This document shows, in pieces, positions 52,108-60,647 of a stretch of 64,000 bases of DNA; position 1 is the stretch's first letter, and the number at the start of each line of letters is the position of its first letter. Source of the stretch: Lachnospiraceae bacterium (lineage in GTDB: Bacteria > Bacillota > Clostridia > Lachnospirales > Lachnospiraceae). The position numbers and the translations under genes are program-made. The notes below the pieces were generated by a model. It was not told the DNA's origin. It saw only the letters and a list, made by a program, of their open reading frames with translations, and searched no databases. The DNA is taken from positions 1-64,000 of the forward strand of contig JAFTPP010000025.1 of NCBI GenBank assembly GCA_017463255.1. The letters are read 5' to 3'.

Positions 52108-53316
52108 ATGAAATTATTCAAAAAACTAATTCTTATGGCGATTATTTTGATGCTTGCAGTTACATTATTTGCCTGTGCGAAAGATGACAACAATACATCC
52201 GTGGATGATAATGCAGAAAATAAGCAGGAAGAAGTAGTGGAAACTGTACCAAGTGATAAAACATTTGCACCTACCGATGCATATGTAAAAAAACTTGGCC
52301 GTACCCATGAACAGGATGAAACGCTTTGGATGGTTCATTCGGGAACAGGAGCAGAGTTCTCTTTTGTCGGAACCAAAGCCACCATTACCATAAAACCGGA
52401 CAGCCAGCTTAATTCCGGTGTAGACGGACAGGCAAGAGTGGCAATCTATGTAAATGGAGAGCGGGTTGTCGATGATATGATTAATAAGCTTGAAAAGACA
52501 TTTACAGTGTTTGAAAGTGAAGAACCAACAGAGTGTATCGTTACTATTGTTAAGCTGTCGGAGGCGGTAAATTCAACAGCTGGTATCTCTAAGATTGAAG
52601 TTACTTCCCTTGGAAATATTAAGCCTACTGAGAATAAGGAAAAACTGATTGAGTTCATAGGTGATTCCATTACCTGTGGTTACGGAGTAGATGATGAAAA
52701 CAGAGACCATCATTTTTCTACAACCACAGAGGATGTAACGAAAACCTATGCATATAAAACAGCCAAGGCATTAGAAGCAGATTATAGCATGGTATCCTTT
52801 AGCGGATACGGAATAGTGTCAGGCTATTCGGGGGATGGCAGTAAGGTTTCAGAACAGACTCTTCCCCAGTATTATGACAAGTTAGGTTTTTCTTATGGCG
52901 CATACATGGGAACATACTATGCTCAAGATGTGGAGTGGGATTTTACTAAGCGTCAACCGGATGTTATCGTGATTAACTTGGGAACGAACGATAACAGTTA
53001 TGTAAAAGGTGCAAAAGATAAAAAGCAGGAATACGTTACAGAATATGTAGAATTTTTAAAGAAAGTCCGTGAAAAAAATCCAAATGCCACCATTATATGT
53101 ACTTTGGGAATCATGGGCAGTGAATTATATTCATCCATTACAACGGCAGTGGATAATTATCAGACAGAGACCGGTGATACCAATGTATACACCATGAAGT
53201 TTGCTACCCAAGATCAGGCTGATGGAATTGCAGCGGACTGGCATCCCACAGAAGCAACCCATCAAAAGGCAGCAGATAAACTGACGGCTGAAATTAAAAC
53301 GATTATGGGTTGGTAA
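52108..53316 (+). CDS. CE2-type carbohydrate esterase lipoprotein (SGNH fold)
   Basis: A surface-anchored esterase of 402 residues. The signal peptide ends in lipobox LFAC with lipidated C23. The ~120-residue N-terminal beta-sandwich (WMVHSGTGAEFSFVGTKATITIKP) is the jelly-roll typical of CE2, and the SGNH domain follows with catalytic S187 in FIGDSITCGYG, the GTND block in INLGTNDNSY, and D377/H379 in DWHPTEATH. CE2 enzymes remove acetyl groups from plant polysaccharides such as acetyl-mannan or xylan. The site ACGAAAGGAATCATTATT precedes the ATG. It ends at a strong terminator. Confidence 0.9.
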   Translation: MKLFKKLILMAIILMLAVTLFACAKDDNNTSVDDNAENKQEEVVETVPSDKTFAPTDAYVKKLGRTHEQDETLWMVHSGTGAEFSFVGTKATITIKPDSQLNSGVDGQARVAIYVNGERVVDDMINKLEKTFTVFESEEPTECIVTIVKLSEAVNSTAGISKIEVTSLGNIKPTENKEKLIEFIGDSITCGYGVDDENRDHHFSTTTEDVTKTYAYKTAKALEADYSMVSFSGYGIVSGYSGDGSKVSEQTLPQYYDKLGFSYGAYMGTYYAQDVEWDFTKRQPDVIVINLGTNDNSYVKGAKDKKQEYVTEYVEFLKKVREKNPNATIICTLGIMGSELYSSITTAVDNYQTETGDTNVYTMKFATQDQADGIAADWHPTEATHQKAADKLTAEIKTIMGW

Positions 53317-53326
53317 GAATAGCGTG

Positions 53327-53355
53327 AAAGGCGGGTATGAACGTACCCGCCTTTT
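53327..53355. terminator. Terminator between CE2 gene and the anti-sigma gene
   Basis: AAAGGCGGGTA (53327-53337) pairs perfectly with TACCCGCCTTT (53344-53354) around a 6-nt loop; TTATT follows. Its A-rich left flank allows minus-strand use as well, for the anti-sigma gene. Confidence 0.92.
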
Positions 53356-53372
53356 ATTATCTAAGAGAGATA

Positions 53373-53891
53373 TTAATCAAATGAAAAAACAAGAAGGTAA
53401 TCATAGACATATCCCTCAATGGTATAGTGATAAGTCCTTTCGTCCGTGGTAATAGTTCCCTCACAGTGTTTATCCATAATATCTTTCGTAATATTTATTT
53501 TTTGGGAAGCGGCTTTTAAATAAATCTTGTCATTTTCCCATGTAACTGTGGCATCTAACAATTCACTTCCTACATAATCATTGCAGGTGTATCCTATATC
53601 TCCAATTGGTTTGTAAGAAGGGTCTTTTAGTACAAAATTGGAAAAACCGGAAATTTGGAAACGAGGTTCGTGCTTTATAATGATTTCATGTTTTATCGTT
53701 TCCGGTTTGGGTAATGCCTGCACGAAAATATTTCCGGATATTAAAAAGATGCAGGCAGCCGCAGCGATAGTACTTATTTTTCGCATTTTAAATGACTTGC
53801 GTTTGGCAGAAGGGCTCATAGCCTTGACAGTATTTTTTAACGTATCTGAGGCGTGAACAAGATTTAATGTATCTTTATATAGCTCTTTCAT
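53373..53891 (-). CDS. Putative anti-sigma factor, membrane-anchored
   Basis: A 172-residue protein encoded just after the ECF sigma gene with a 4-nt overlap (ATGA), the usual arrangement of an anti-sigma factor. The N-terminal ~45 residues are basic and would be cytoplasmic (DTLKNTVKAMSPSAKRKSFKMRK), one membrane helix follows (ISTIAAAACIFLISGNIFV, ~39-58), and ~110 residues lie outside, beta-rich. No zinc-type HxxxCxxC motif is present, so it is not a ZAS anti-sigma. I infer that the outer part senses a signal or is cleaved to release the sigma factor. Confidence 0.75.
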   Translation of the reverse strand: MKELYKDTLNLVHASDTLKNTVKAMSPSAKRKSFKMRKISTIAAAACIFLISGNIFVQALPKPETIKHEIIIKHEPRFQISGFSNFVLKDPSYKPIGDIGYTCNDYVGSELLDATVTWENDKIYLKAASQKINITKDIMDKHCEGTITTDERTYHYTIEGYVYDYLLVFSFD

Positions 53892-54355
53892 TCTAAATCC
53901 TCCTTTAATTGCAGTTTCAGTTGTTTGCGCGCTCTCATAAGACGGGTCTGTACATTTGTTTCAGAGATATTTAGCAAAGCAGCTATTTCATTTACATGGT
54001 ATCCTTCGTAATAGTATAAATGCAGGACGATACTGTATTTGGAGGGAAGCTTCATAACGCTTTCAAATAAATCTTTTTGCTCATTTGGTACTGCTTCGAC
54101 ATCACATTCCAATAATTCAATAGAGGTAACATTTTTGCGCCAGAATGATTTCCAGATATCTTTGCATTCGTTAATTGCTACGCGGATTAGCCAGTGACGT
54201 ATGTGTTTTTCATCAGAAAAATCCGGGTTGGTACGCAACAGTTTGACAAAGGTGTTCTGGACAACGTCCTCGGCATCCTCTTTGTTTTTACAGTAGCTGA
54301 GCGCGGTTCTGTATACAATGTCTACGTATTTGTCTGCTATTTCGTCATAATTCAT
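53888..54355 (-). CDS. ECF-type RNA polymerase sigma factor
   Basis: A 155-residue sigma factor with region 2 (DEIADKYVDIVYRTALSYCKNKEDAEDVVQNTFVKLL, with HWLIRVAINECKD) and region 4 (LPSKYSIVLHLYYYEGYHVNEIAALLNISETNVQTRLMRARKQL), the helix-turn-helix that binds the -35 element. The following gene, overlapping by 4 nt, is the putative anti-sigma factor. The upstream neighbour on the same strand is a cytoplasmic GH5 gene, 94 nt away, with a hairpin at 54380-54408 in between. Targets are unknown; they may be cell-envelope or carbohydrate genes nearby. Confidence 0.92.
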   Translation of the reverse strand: MNYDEIADKYVDIVYRTALSYCKNKEDAEDVVQNTFVKLLRTNPDFSDEKHIRHWLIRVAINECKDIWKSFWRKNVTSIELLECDVEAVPNEQKDLFESVMKLPSKYSIVLHLYYYEGYHVNEIAALLNISETNVQTRLMRARKQLKLQLKEDLE

Positions 54356-54379
54356 CTTTTGTATACATTCCCTTCTTAT

Positions 54380-54408
54380 GTGTTATTAAAGGCCTTCTCC
54401 TATAACAC
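54380..54408 (-). promoter_or_regulatory. Hairpin in the leader of the sigma-factor gene
   Basis: GTGTTAT (54380-54386) pairs with ATAACAC (54402-54408); the 15-nt loop contains the palindrome AAGGCCTT. It lies 25-53 nt before the sigma start, between GH5 and sigma on the minus strand, with no U-run. Could be a leader structure or weak stop. Confidence 0.4.
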
Positions 54409-54449
54409 GATTGTAATCTTTAAAATATCACACGAAAAGAGAAATTATT

Positions 54450-55400
54450 TTACAAACATTTCAATAATTCATTAAAAACCGGTTTAAGCCGTTCGTCACT
54501 TAATCCGAAATCCATTTCTTTATAGCTCCAGGCACATCTTGAAATACCATATTTCTCAAAAATACTGTTAATATCCTTATACCACCTTAATGTATCTTCA
54601 GGAGATACTCTATCGATAACGCCGTATTCACCACAGTAGAGGACGGTGTTGTTTTTCTTGGCGGTTTCTAAGGCAGAAGCAAAGAAATCCTCAAAGAATT
54701 CAGGAGAAAGCCTACTTTCTTCATAACTCATTCGGGCATCCGGATTAATCTTATCTGTCCAAGTAGCCCCCTGATGGGTAAAAAGTAATGATTCATAGCA
54801 GTGGAAATTATAAACTACCTTATCATCATATGGTTTTGCCAAGTCTTTTACAGCCGAAGCGCAGTTGTTGTTGTAGCTTCCTATGAGAATCAGGGTATCC
54901 GGTGCAAAAACACGGATTCGTCTGATACATTCATTAGATAGCCTGTTCCATACATCAATATAGCTTTGTTCAGTCACTTCATTTAATAGTTCAAAGGCAA
55001 CAGTGTCAGCATATTTTCCATACCTGCGGGCAATTTCTTCCCAAAGAAGTAAAAAACGTTCCTGTAGCTTTTTACTTTCAAAGAACCCATCTTCTTTTTC
55101 CCCGAAGTCAAAAGAAAATCCGGCTGTTTTATGAAGGTCAAGAACTAAGTTTAAATGAAATTCCTGACACCATTCAATGGCCTTATCAATTCTTGCAAAA
55201 CCATCCTCTTTGTAGTCATTTGTATCATTTTCAAGAACATTATAATCAATGGGAAGCCTTACATGATCAACACTCCAGGTCGCTATTTTTGCAATATCCT
55301 GCTTAGTAATAAAATTGTCCAGTCTGTCCTTGCTGTAGTCACATTGAGAAAGCCAACCTCCCAAATTGACCCCTTTATAAAATCCCTTACTCTTTAACAT
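54450..55400 (-). CDS. Cytoplasmic GH5 glycoside hydrolase (cellulase-type)
   Basis: A 316-residue TIM-barrel enzyme with family 5 features: GVNLGGWLSQCDYS, VDHVRLPIDYNV, LVLDLHKTAGFSFDFG, general acid E141 in AFELLNEVTEQ, NFHCYESLLF and nucleophile E258 in YCGEYGVID. There is no signal peptide, so it probably works inside the cell on imported oligosaccharides (short beta-glucans or mannans). GAGGTACAAAGAT precedes the ATG. It is followed on the same strand by the ECF sigma gene after 94 nt and is divergent from the GH16 gene at 55645. The exact subfamily is not certain. Confidence 0.9.
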   Translation of the reverse strand: MLKSKGFYKGVNLGGWLSQCDYSKDRLDNFITKQDIAKIATWSVDHVRLPIDYNVLENDTNDYKEDGFARIDKAIEWCQEFHLNLVLDLHKTAGFSFDFGEKEDGFFESKKLQERFLLLWEEIARRYGKYADTVAFELLNEVTEQSYIDVWNRLSNECIRRIRVFAPDTLILIGSYNNNCASAVKDLAKPYDDKVVYNFHCYESLLFTHQGATWTDKINPDARMSYEESRLSPEFFEDFFASALETAKKNNTVLYCGEYGVIDRVSPEDTLRWYKDINSIFEKYGISRCAWSYKEMDFGLSDERLKPVFNELLKCL

Positions 55401-55644
55401 ATCTTTGTACCTCGTAATATATAGTAGTAGTGTTTATTGACCCTCTCCAAGGTCCGAATAGATTATGAGCTTACTATGCCATGTCAAAGAAGAATAAAAT
55501 ATTAAAAATATGGCTTTTATATCACATTTTTGTTGTAACTGTAGAAATAATATGGCAACATATTGATATAAATAGCAAAAGATAGACATTTGCCGACTTA
55601 TGGTTAGAATATAATCAAAGAAAACAGATGCGGAGGATGTACAG

Positions 55645-56475
55645 ATGAAAAATAGAAACAAATGTTTAACCACTTTAGTATCAGTTATGCTAATGACAAC
55701 ACTGGTTGTCGGATGTGGTTCCCTGGAAGACAAAGAAAACGCTTCTGTGTTAGAAGGCAACGTCTCAGGGGAAACTAATAAGGATATTTCACAAGATGAT
55801 TCAGAGGAAGATAGTATGAAAGAAGGTTCAGTCCATGTAGATTTTGCAGATGGAAAACCGGAAGGCTTTGAAGCTGCAAATGGTTGGTGCAACGGAAGTA
55901 TGTTTAATGTTACATGGCGCAATAGTAATGTTACATTTAACGATAGTAAAATGCAGTTAATCATAGACAAGGATGCAGTGCCTTCAAACGGTGTGCCTTA
56001 TTCGGGAGGAGAATTCCGTAGTAAAGATTATTATGGCTATGGAAGATACGAAGTCAGTATGAAAGCCATTAAGAATGATGGCGTGGTTTCTTCCTTTTTT
56101 ACCTACACGGGCCCTTCGGACAATAACCCATGGGATGAAATTGACGTAGAGATACTTGGTAAGGATACCACGAAGGTGCAGTTTAATTATTTTACAGACA
56201 GTCAGGGCAATCATGAATATATGCATGATTTAGGCTTTGATGCCTCTGAAAGCTTTCATACTTATGCGTTTGAATGGCATAAAGACAAAATTGTGTGGTT
56301 CGTAGATGGTGTAGAAGTACATAGTGCTACGCAGAATATTCCGGTTACGAAAGGCAAGATTATGATGAATGCATGGTGTGGAACAGGGGTTGATGGATGG
56401 CTGAATGCCTTTGATGATACGAATGTTCCATTAACTGCAGAATATGAATGGATTAAGTTTACTCCGTTTGAGTAA
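55645..56475 (+). CDS. GH16 beta-glucanase lipoprotein (lichenase-type)
   Basis: A cell-surface beta-1,3-1,4- or beta-1,3-glucanase of 276 residues. The signal peptide ends in lipobox LVVGC with lipidated C24, followed by an acidic Glu/Asp/Ser linker. The GH16 beta-jelly-roll has the strict catalytic signature at E165, D167 and E169 in PWDEIDVEILGK, preceded by YGYGRYEVSMKAIKNDGVVSSFF and followed by FEWHKDKIVWFVDG. ATG 55645 has GCGGAGGATGTACAG before it. A TATAAT at 55610-55615 is a likely -10. The AraC gene at 56502 follows after 26 nt. It is divergent from the cytoplasmic GH5. Confidence 0.95.
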   Translation: MKNRNKCLTTLVSVMLMTTLVVGCGSLEDKENASVLEGNVSGETNKDISQDDSEEDSMKEGSVHVDFADGKPEGFEAANGWCNGSMFNVTWRNSNVTFNDSKMQLIIDKDAVPSNGVPYSGGEFRSKDYYGYGRYEVSMKAIKNDGVVSSFFTYTGPSDNNPWDEIDVEILGKDTTKVQFNYFTDSQGNHEYMHDLGFDASESFHTYAFEWHKDKIVWFVDGVEVHSATQNIPVTKGKIMMNAWCGTGVDGWLNAFDDTNVPLTAEYEWIKFTPFE

Positions 56476-56501
56476 CGAACGGATAATTATGGGGTGTTTG
56501 A

Positions 56502-57230
56502 ATGAATATTGAAAGAAAGCTTTCTCATGTAGAGTTTTTGAATCGTGAATATAATGTTTCCCATCTTGCGTATGAGCGCGAAATGGCTTTTTTTAACAGT
56601 ATCAAACAGGGCAATATTGATGAAATGCGAAGGCTATTTAAGGCGCTTAACAGTGAAGAACTTGGAAGACTGAGTGACGATAATTTGCGTAATCTGAAAT
56701 ATCATCTTATTATAACGGTGGCATTTATTACCCGATATTGCATTGAGGGTGGTATGGAAATGGAGATTGCGTATAACTTAAGTGATATTAATGTGCGTAA
56801 CATTGATAAGTGCCGCTCAGAGGATGAAATTCACATGCTTCATGGTGAAATAGTAAATGATTATACGAAACGGATGCACGATATTCGAAAAGAAAACCTG
56901 TATCCGAAAGCAATCACCATTTGCCTTGATTATATTTACGATAATCTTCACACTAAGATTACGTTAGAAAAGCTTTCAAAAGTAACCGGATTAAGTAGCA
57001 CTTACTTATCCAAGTTGTTTCACAAGGAAGTAGGAATAACAATTTCCGGATATATTACCCAAAAACGTGTGAAAGCAGCCGAAAACATGTTAAAATATTC
57101 GGAGTACTCCATTATAGAGATTGCAGAATATCTCTGTTTTGGTACAGAAAGCCACTTTATTCAGGTGTTTAAAAAACATGTGGGATATACACCCGGATAC
57201 TACCGGGCAAAGTTTTTCAGAGTAAAATAA
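56502..57230 (+). CDS. AraC-family transcriptional regulator
   Basis: A 242-residue protein. The C-terminal ~100 residues hold an AraC double helix-turn-helix (EKLSKVTGLSSTYLSKLFHKEVGITISGYITQKRVK, then SIIEIAEYLCFGTESHFIQVFKKHVGYTPGYYR). The N-terminal ~140 residues are helical (NIDEMRRLFKALNSEELGRLSDDNLRNLKYH) and not the classic cupin fold, so the ligand is unknown. It resembles the YesN/AraC-type of response or sensor proteins. It is 26 nt after the GH16 gene and 21 nt before cysK, with weak ribosome site GGGGTGTTTGA. Likely targets are the GH16 gene or neighbouring carbohydrate genes. Confidence 0.9.
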   Translation: MNIERKLSHVEFLNREYNVSHLAYEREMAFFNSIKQGNIDEMRRLFKALNSEELGRLSDDNLRNLKYHLIITVAFITRYCIEGGMEMEIAYNLSDINVRNIDKCRSEDEIHMLHGEIVNDYTKRMHDIRKENLYPKAITICLDYIYDNLHTKITLEKLSKVTGLSSTYLSKLFHKEVGITISGYITQKRVKAAENMLKYSEYSIIEIAEYLCFGTESHFIQVFKKHVGYTPGYYRAKFFRVK

Positions 57231-57251
57231 ATTGGGAAAGGATGACGCATA

Positions 57252-58181
57252 ATGGCTAATATTTATACATCAGTAACACAACTCATCGGAAGGACGCCTC
57301 TTTTAGAGCTTACCCATATAGAAACCCAGTATTGTTTGGAAGCAAAGATTCTTGCCAAATTAGAATATTTGAATCCTGCAGGTTCCATTAAGGACAGAGT
57401 TGCATTGGCAATGATAGAAGATGCAGAAAGAAGCGGTAAGTTAAAAACCGGTTCTGTTATTATTGAGCCGACTTCAGGAAATACGGGAATTGGACTTGCA
57501 AGCGTTGCAACAGCCAAGGGATACAGATGCATTATTGTTATGCCGGACACAATGTCTGAGGAAAGAAGAAAATTCATTAAGGCTTATGGCGCCGAATTAA
57601 TGCTTACAGACGGCTCGAAAGGGATGGCAGGAGCTATTGCAAAAGCTGAGGAGCTTGCTAAAGAGATTCCCGATAGCTTTATTCCGGGACAGTTCACCAA
57701 TCCTGAGAACCCGGCAATGCACTTTGCTACAACAGGTCCTGAGATTTATTCTGATACTGATGGAAAAGTAGATATAGTAGTTGCCGGCGCAGGAACAGGA
57801 GGAACGATTACAGGAATTGGGAAATACTTAAAGCTTAAAAATCCTAAGATTCAGGTGGTTGCGGTAGAGCCCGCTACTTCGTCGGTTCTATCAGGGAAAA
57901 AAGCAGGAGCTCACGGACTTCAGGGAATTGGCGCAGGATTTATTCCGGACATTTTGGATACCAAGGTGTATGACAAGGTAATTCCTGTAAGCGATGAGGA
58001 TGCTTATGAAAAAGGAAGATTAATCGGACAGATGGAAGGAATTCTTGTGGGAATTACATCCGGTGCAGCATTACATGCAGCCATGGAGCTTGCCAAAAAA
58101 GAAGAGAACAGAAATAAGAATATTGTGGTAGTTTTTCCTGATTCAGGGGACCGTTATCTTTCTACTCCAATGTTTGAATAA
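57252..58181 (+). CDS. cysK: Cysteine synthase (O-acetylserine sulfhydrylase), copy 1
   Basis: A cytoplasmic fold type II PLP enzyme that makes cysteine from O-acetylserine and sulfide. K47 in NPAGSIKDR binds [14 protein letters not shown] holds the substrate loop, [10 protein letters not shown] binds the phosphate, and the C-terminal [13 protein letters not shown] is typical. 309 residues is the normal length. The site GGGAAAGGATGACGCATA precedes the ATG. It closely resembles the second copy at 59625, including the N-terminal MANIYTS, so the two arose by duplication. It has its own terminator at 58190-58225. Confidence 0.95.
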   Translation: MANIYTSVTQLIGRTPLLELTHIETQYCLEAKILAKLEYLNPAGSIKDRVALAMIEDAERSGKLKTGSVIIEPTSGNTGIGLASVATAKGYRCIIVMPDTMSEERRKFIKAYGAELMLTDGSKGMAGAIAKAEELAKEIPDSFIPGQFTNPENPAMHFATTGPEIYSDTDGKVDIVVAGAGTGGTITGIGKYLKLKNPKIQVVAVEPATSSVLSGKKAGAHGLQGIGAGFIPDILDTKVYDKVIPVSDEDAYEKGRLIGQMEGILVGITSGAALHAAMELAKKEENRNKNIVVVFPDSGDRYLSTPMFE

Positions 58182-58189
58182 ACGATAGA

Positions 58190-58225
58190 AATAGAGTAAC
58201 TGTTTTGGCAGTTATTCTATTTTTT
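58190..58225 (+). terminator. Terminator after the first cysK
   Basis: AATAGAGTAACTG (58190-58202) pairs with CAGTTATTCTATT (58209-58221) with one wobble; TTTTT follows. Confidence 0.9.
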
Positions 58226-58230
58226 CACCT

Positions 58231-58298
58231 ATTTACCTATTGACATGGTAGGTAAATGGAGTTATACTCACACCAACATACAGAAATGGTAGGTAAAT
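58231..58298 (+). promoter_or_regulatory. metY promoter with inverted and direct TAGGTAAAT boxes
   Basis: A near-perfect promoter TTGACA (58240-58245), 17-nt spacer and TATACT (58263-58268) precedes metY. ATTTACCTA (58231-58239) and TAGGTAAAT (58250-58258) form an inverted repeat around the -35. A further ATGGTAGGTAAAT copy lies after the -10 (TAGGTAAAT at 58290-58298), giving three half-sites. This is probably the operator for a sulfur-responsive repressor; the Rrf2 protein at 60648 is the leading candidate. Confidence 0.7.
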
Positions 58299-58316
58299 AG
58301 AAAGGAGTATTGGCCT

Positions 58317-59603
58317 ATGAGTATAAATAATTATCGGTTTGAAACACTTCAACTTCATGTAGGACAGGAAACATCGGACCCGGTAACAGGTGCAAGAGCT
58401 GTGCCGATTTACCAGACAACATCCTATGTTTTTCATGATTCAGCCCATGCGGCGGCAAGATTCGGTCTTGAAGATTCGGGAAATATTTACGGGAGACTTA
58501 CCAATTCAACTCAGGATGTGTTGGAAAAAAGAATTGCGGCTTTAGAAGGTGGCGTTGCAGCACTTGCCTTGGCTTCCGGAGCAGCGGCTATTACCTATAC
58601 CATACAGGCGTTGGCAAAAAATGGAGACCATATCATAGCACAAAAAACCATCTATGGGGGAAGCTATAACTTATTGGCACATACTTTACCGTTATACGGA
58701 ATTCATACAACCTTTGTAAATGCCCACGATTTAGAGGAAGTTGAAAAAGCGATTCAGCCAAATACCAAGGCAATTTATTTAGAAACCTTGGGAAATCCCA
58801 ATGCAGACATACCGGATATTGATGCCATTGCAGAGCTTGCACATAAGCATGGATTACCTCTTGTAATCGATAATACCTTTGGAACGCCCTATCTGATCCG
58901 TCCTATTGAGCATGGTGCAGATATTGTAGTTCATTCTGCTACCAAGTTTATCGGTGGTCATGGTACAACATTAGGCGGCATCATTGTGGATTCCGGCAAG
59001 TTTGATTGGAAGGCAGGCGGAAAATATCCTCAGATAGCAGAACCTAATCCCAGTTATCATGGAGTGTCCTTTGTGGATGCAGTAGGAGCAGCAGCCTTTG
59101 TAACCTATGTGAGAGCAATACTTCTTCGTGATACGGGAGCCACATTATCTCCATTTAATGCATTCCTGCTATTACAAGGAGTGGAAACATTATCCTTAAG
59201 ATTAGAGCGTCATGTGGAAAATACCAAGAAGGTGGTAGACTTTTTAGCTTCGCATCCATTGGTGGAGAAGGTAAATCACCCATCGTTGTCAGGACACCCG
59301 GACAATGCTCTATATAATAAGTATTTTCCAAAGGGAGGAGCTACTATTTTTACCTTTGAAATCAAAGGAGGTAAAAAGGAAGCGCACAAATTCATTGACA
59401 GCTTGCATATTTTTTCACTTTTGGCAAATGTTGCGGACGTAAAGAGTCTGGTGATTCATCCGGCAACGACAACGCATTCGCAGTTAAGTGCAGAAGAATT
59501 AGAGGAGCAGGGAATCAGACAAAATACTATAAGATTATCCATTGGTACGGAGCATATTGATGATATCATCGAGGATTTAGCACAGGCATTTGAACAGATA
59601 TAA
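58317..59603 (+). CDS. metY: O-acetylhomoserine sulfhydrylase
   Basis: A cytoplasmic PLP enzyme of the Cys/Met metabolism family (428 residues) that makes homocysteine from O-acetylhomoserine and sulfide. The N-terminal FETLQLHVGQ, YQTTSYVF, RLTNSTQDVLEKRIAALEGG and PLP lysine K210 in HSATKFIGGHGTTLGG are typical. AGAAAGGAGTATTGGCCT precedes the ATG. It starts a run with the second cysK (22 nt downstream of its stop) and probably the Rrf2 gene, under a regulated promoter. Methionine synthesis from sulfide is the expected role. Confidence 0.95.
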   Translation: MSINNYRFETLQLHVGQETSDPVTGARAVPIYQTTSYVFHDSAHAAARFGLEDSGNIYGRLTNSTQDVLEKRIAALEGGVAALALASGAAAITYTIQALAKNGDHIIAQKTIYGGSYNLLAHTLPLYGIHTTFVNAHDLEEVEKAIQPNTKAIYLETLGNPNADIPDIDAIAELAHKHGLPLVIDNTFGTPYLIRPIEHGADIVVHSATKFIGGHGTTLGGIIVDSGKFDWKAGGKYPQIAEPNPSYHGVSFVDAVGAAAFVTYVRAILLRDTGATLSPFNAFLLLQGVETLSLRLERHVENTKKVVDFLASHPLVEKVNHPSLSGHPDNALYNKYFPKGGATIFTFEIKGGKKEAHKFIDSLHIFSLLANVADVKSLVIHPATTTHSQLSAEELEEQGIRQNTIRLSIGTEHIDDIIEDLAQAFEQI

Positions 59604-59624
59604 GGAATGATAGGAGGCATTATT

Positions 59625-60557
59625 ATGGCAAATATATATACTTCTGCTGATCAGCTTATCGGCAGAACACCTTTACTTGAGCTTACTAATATTGAGAAAA
59701 AACTTGAATTAAAAGCAAAGATACTTGCAAAATTAGAATACTTTAACCCGGCAGGTTCGGTAAAAGACAGAATTGCCAAGGCAATGCTCGATGATGCAAA
59801 AAAGCGAGGTATTTTAAAGCCGGATTCAGTTATTATTGAGCCTACTTCGGGAAATACGGGCATCGGTCTTGCATCAGTTGCTGCAGCAAGGGGGTATCAG
59901 ATTATTATTGTTATGCCGGAAACCATGTCTGTTGAGCGTAGACAGCTTATGAAGGCTTATGGTGCCAAGTTAGTTCTGTCAGAGGGTGCAAAGGGAATGA
60001 AGGGCGCAATTGAAAAGGCAGAGGAACTTTCCAAAGAGATTCCAAATAGTCTTATAGCTTCACAGTTTACGAACCCTGCCAATCCACAAATTCATAGAGT
60101 GACAACCGGTCCTGAAATCTATGAAGACACAGATGGTAAGGTGGATATCTTTGTAGCCGGAGTAGGAACAGGCGGTACAATCACCGGTGTTGGAGAATAT
60201 CTGAAATCTCAGAATCCAAATGTGAAAGTGGTTGCAGTAGAACCGGCTTCTTCTGCCGTACTTTCTACAGGGGTTGCAGGACCACATAAGATTCAGGGCA
60301 TTGGTGCAGGCTTTGTACCAAAGGTCTTAAATACAGAGATTTATGATGAGATTATTACGGTAACTAATGAGGATGCTTTTGAAACCGGAAAGCTTATCGG
60401 CAGAAAGGAGGGCGTGCTTGTGGGAATATCCTCAGGTGCGGCAGCGTGGGCAGCAATTGAGCTTGCAAAAAGACCTGAAAACGAAGGGAAAAACATTGTG
60501 GTACTGCTTCCTGATACAGGAGACAGATATCTTTCTACACCCCTGTTTCAAGATTAA
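59625..60557 (+). CDS. cysK: Cysteine synthase (O-acetylserine sulfhydrylase), copy 2
   Basis: A 310-residue paralogue of the enzyme at 57252, with K47 in [21 protein letters not shown] and [12 protein letters not shown]. The long frame to 59607 is shortened to ATG 59625, which follows the ribosome site GATAGGAGGCATT. The two copies agree over most of their length, with more differences around residues 24-31, 100-140 and 225-245. It sits with metY in one unit, so this copy is probably regulated by sulfur supply while copy 1 may be constitutive. An alternative function such as cystathionine formation cannot be excluded. Confidence 0.94.
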   Translation: MANIYTSADQLIGRTPLLELTNIEKKLELKAKILAKLEYFNPAGSVKDRIAKAMLDDAKKRGILKPDSVIIEPTSGNTGIGLASVAAARGYQIIIVMPETMSVERRQLMKAYGAKLVLSEGAKGMKGAIEKAEELSKEIPNSLIASQFTNPANPQIHRVTTGPEIYEDTDGKVDIFVAGVGTGGTITGVGEYLKSQNPNVKVVAVEPASSAVLSTGVAGPHKIQGIGAGFVPKVLNTEIYDEIITVTNEDAFETGKLIGRKEGVLVGISSGAAAWAAIELAKRPENEGKNIVVLLPDTGDRYLSTPLFQD

Positions 60558-60647
60558 TTCTAATTGGGAAAAGCTGTGGACATAGACATGATATTCATGG
60601 TACAACATAAATAGGATAAGAAGCATGGCTAATAGTAGGTGATAAGG

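Noticed and set aside
58182-58316. SAM riboswitch or T-box before metY
   Set aside because: The space holds a terminator, then a full promoter and operator boxes; only about 45 nt remain after the -10, too short for either RNA element.
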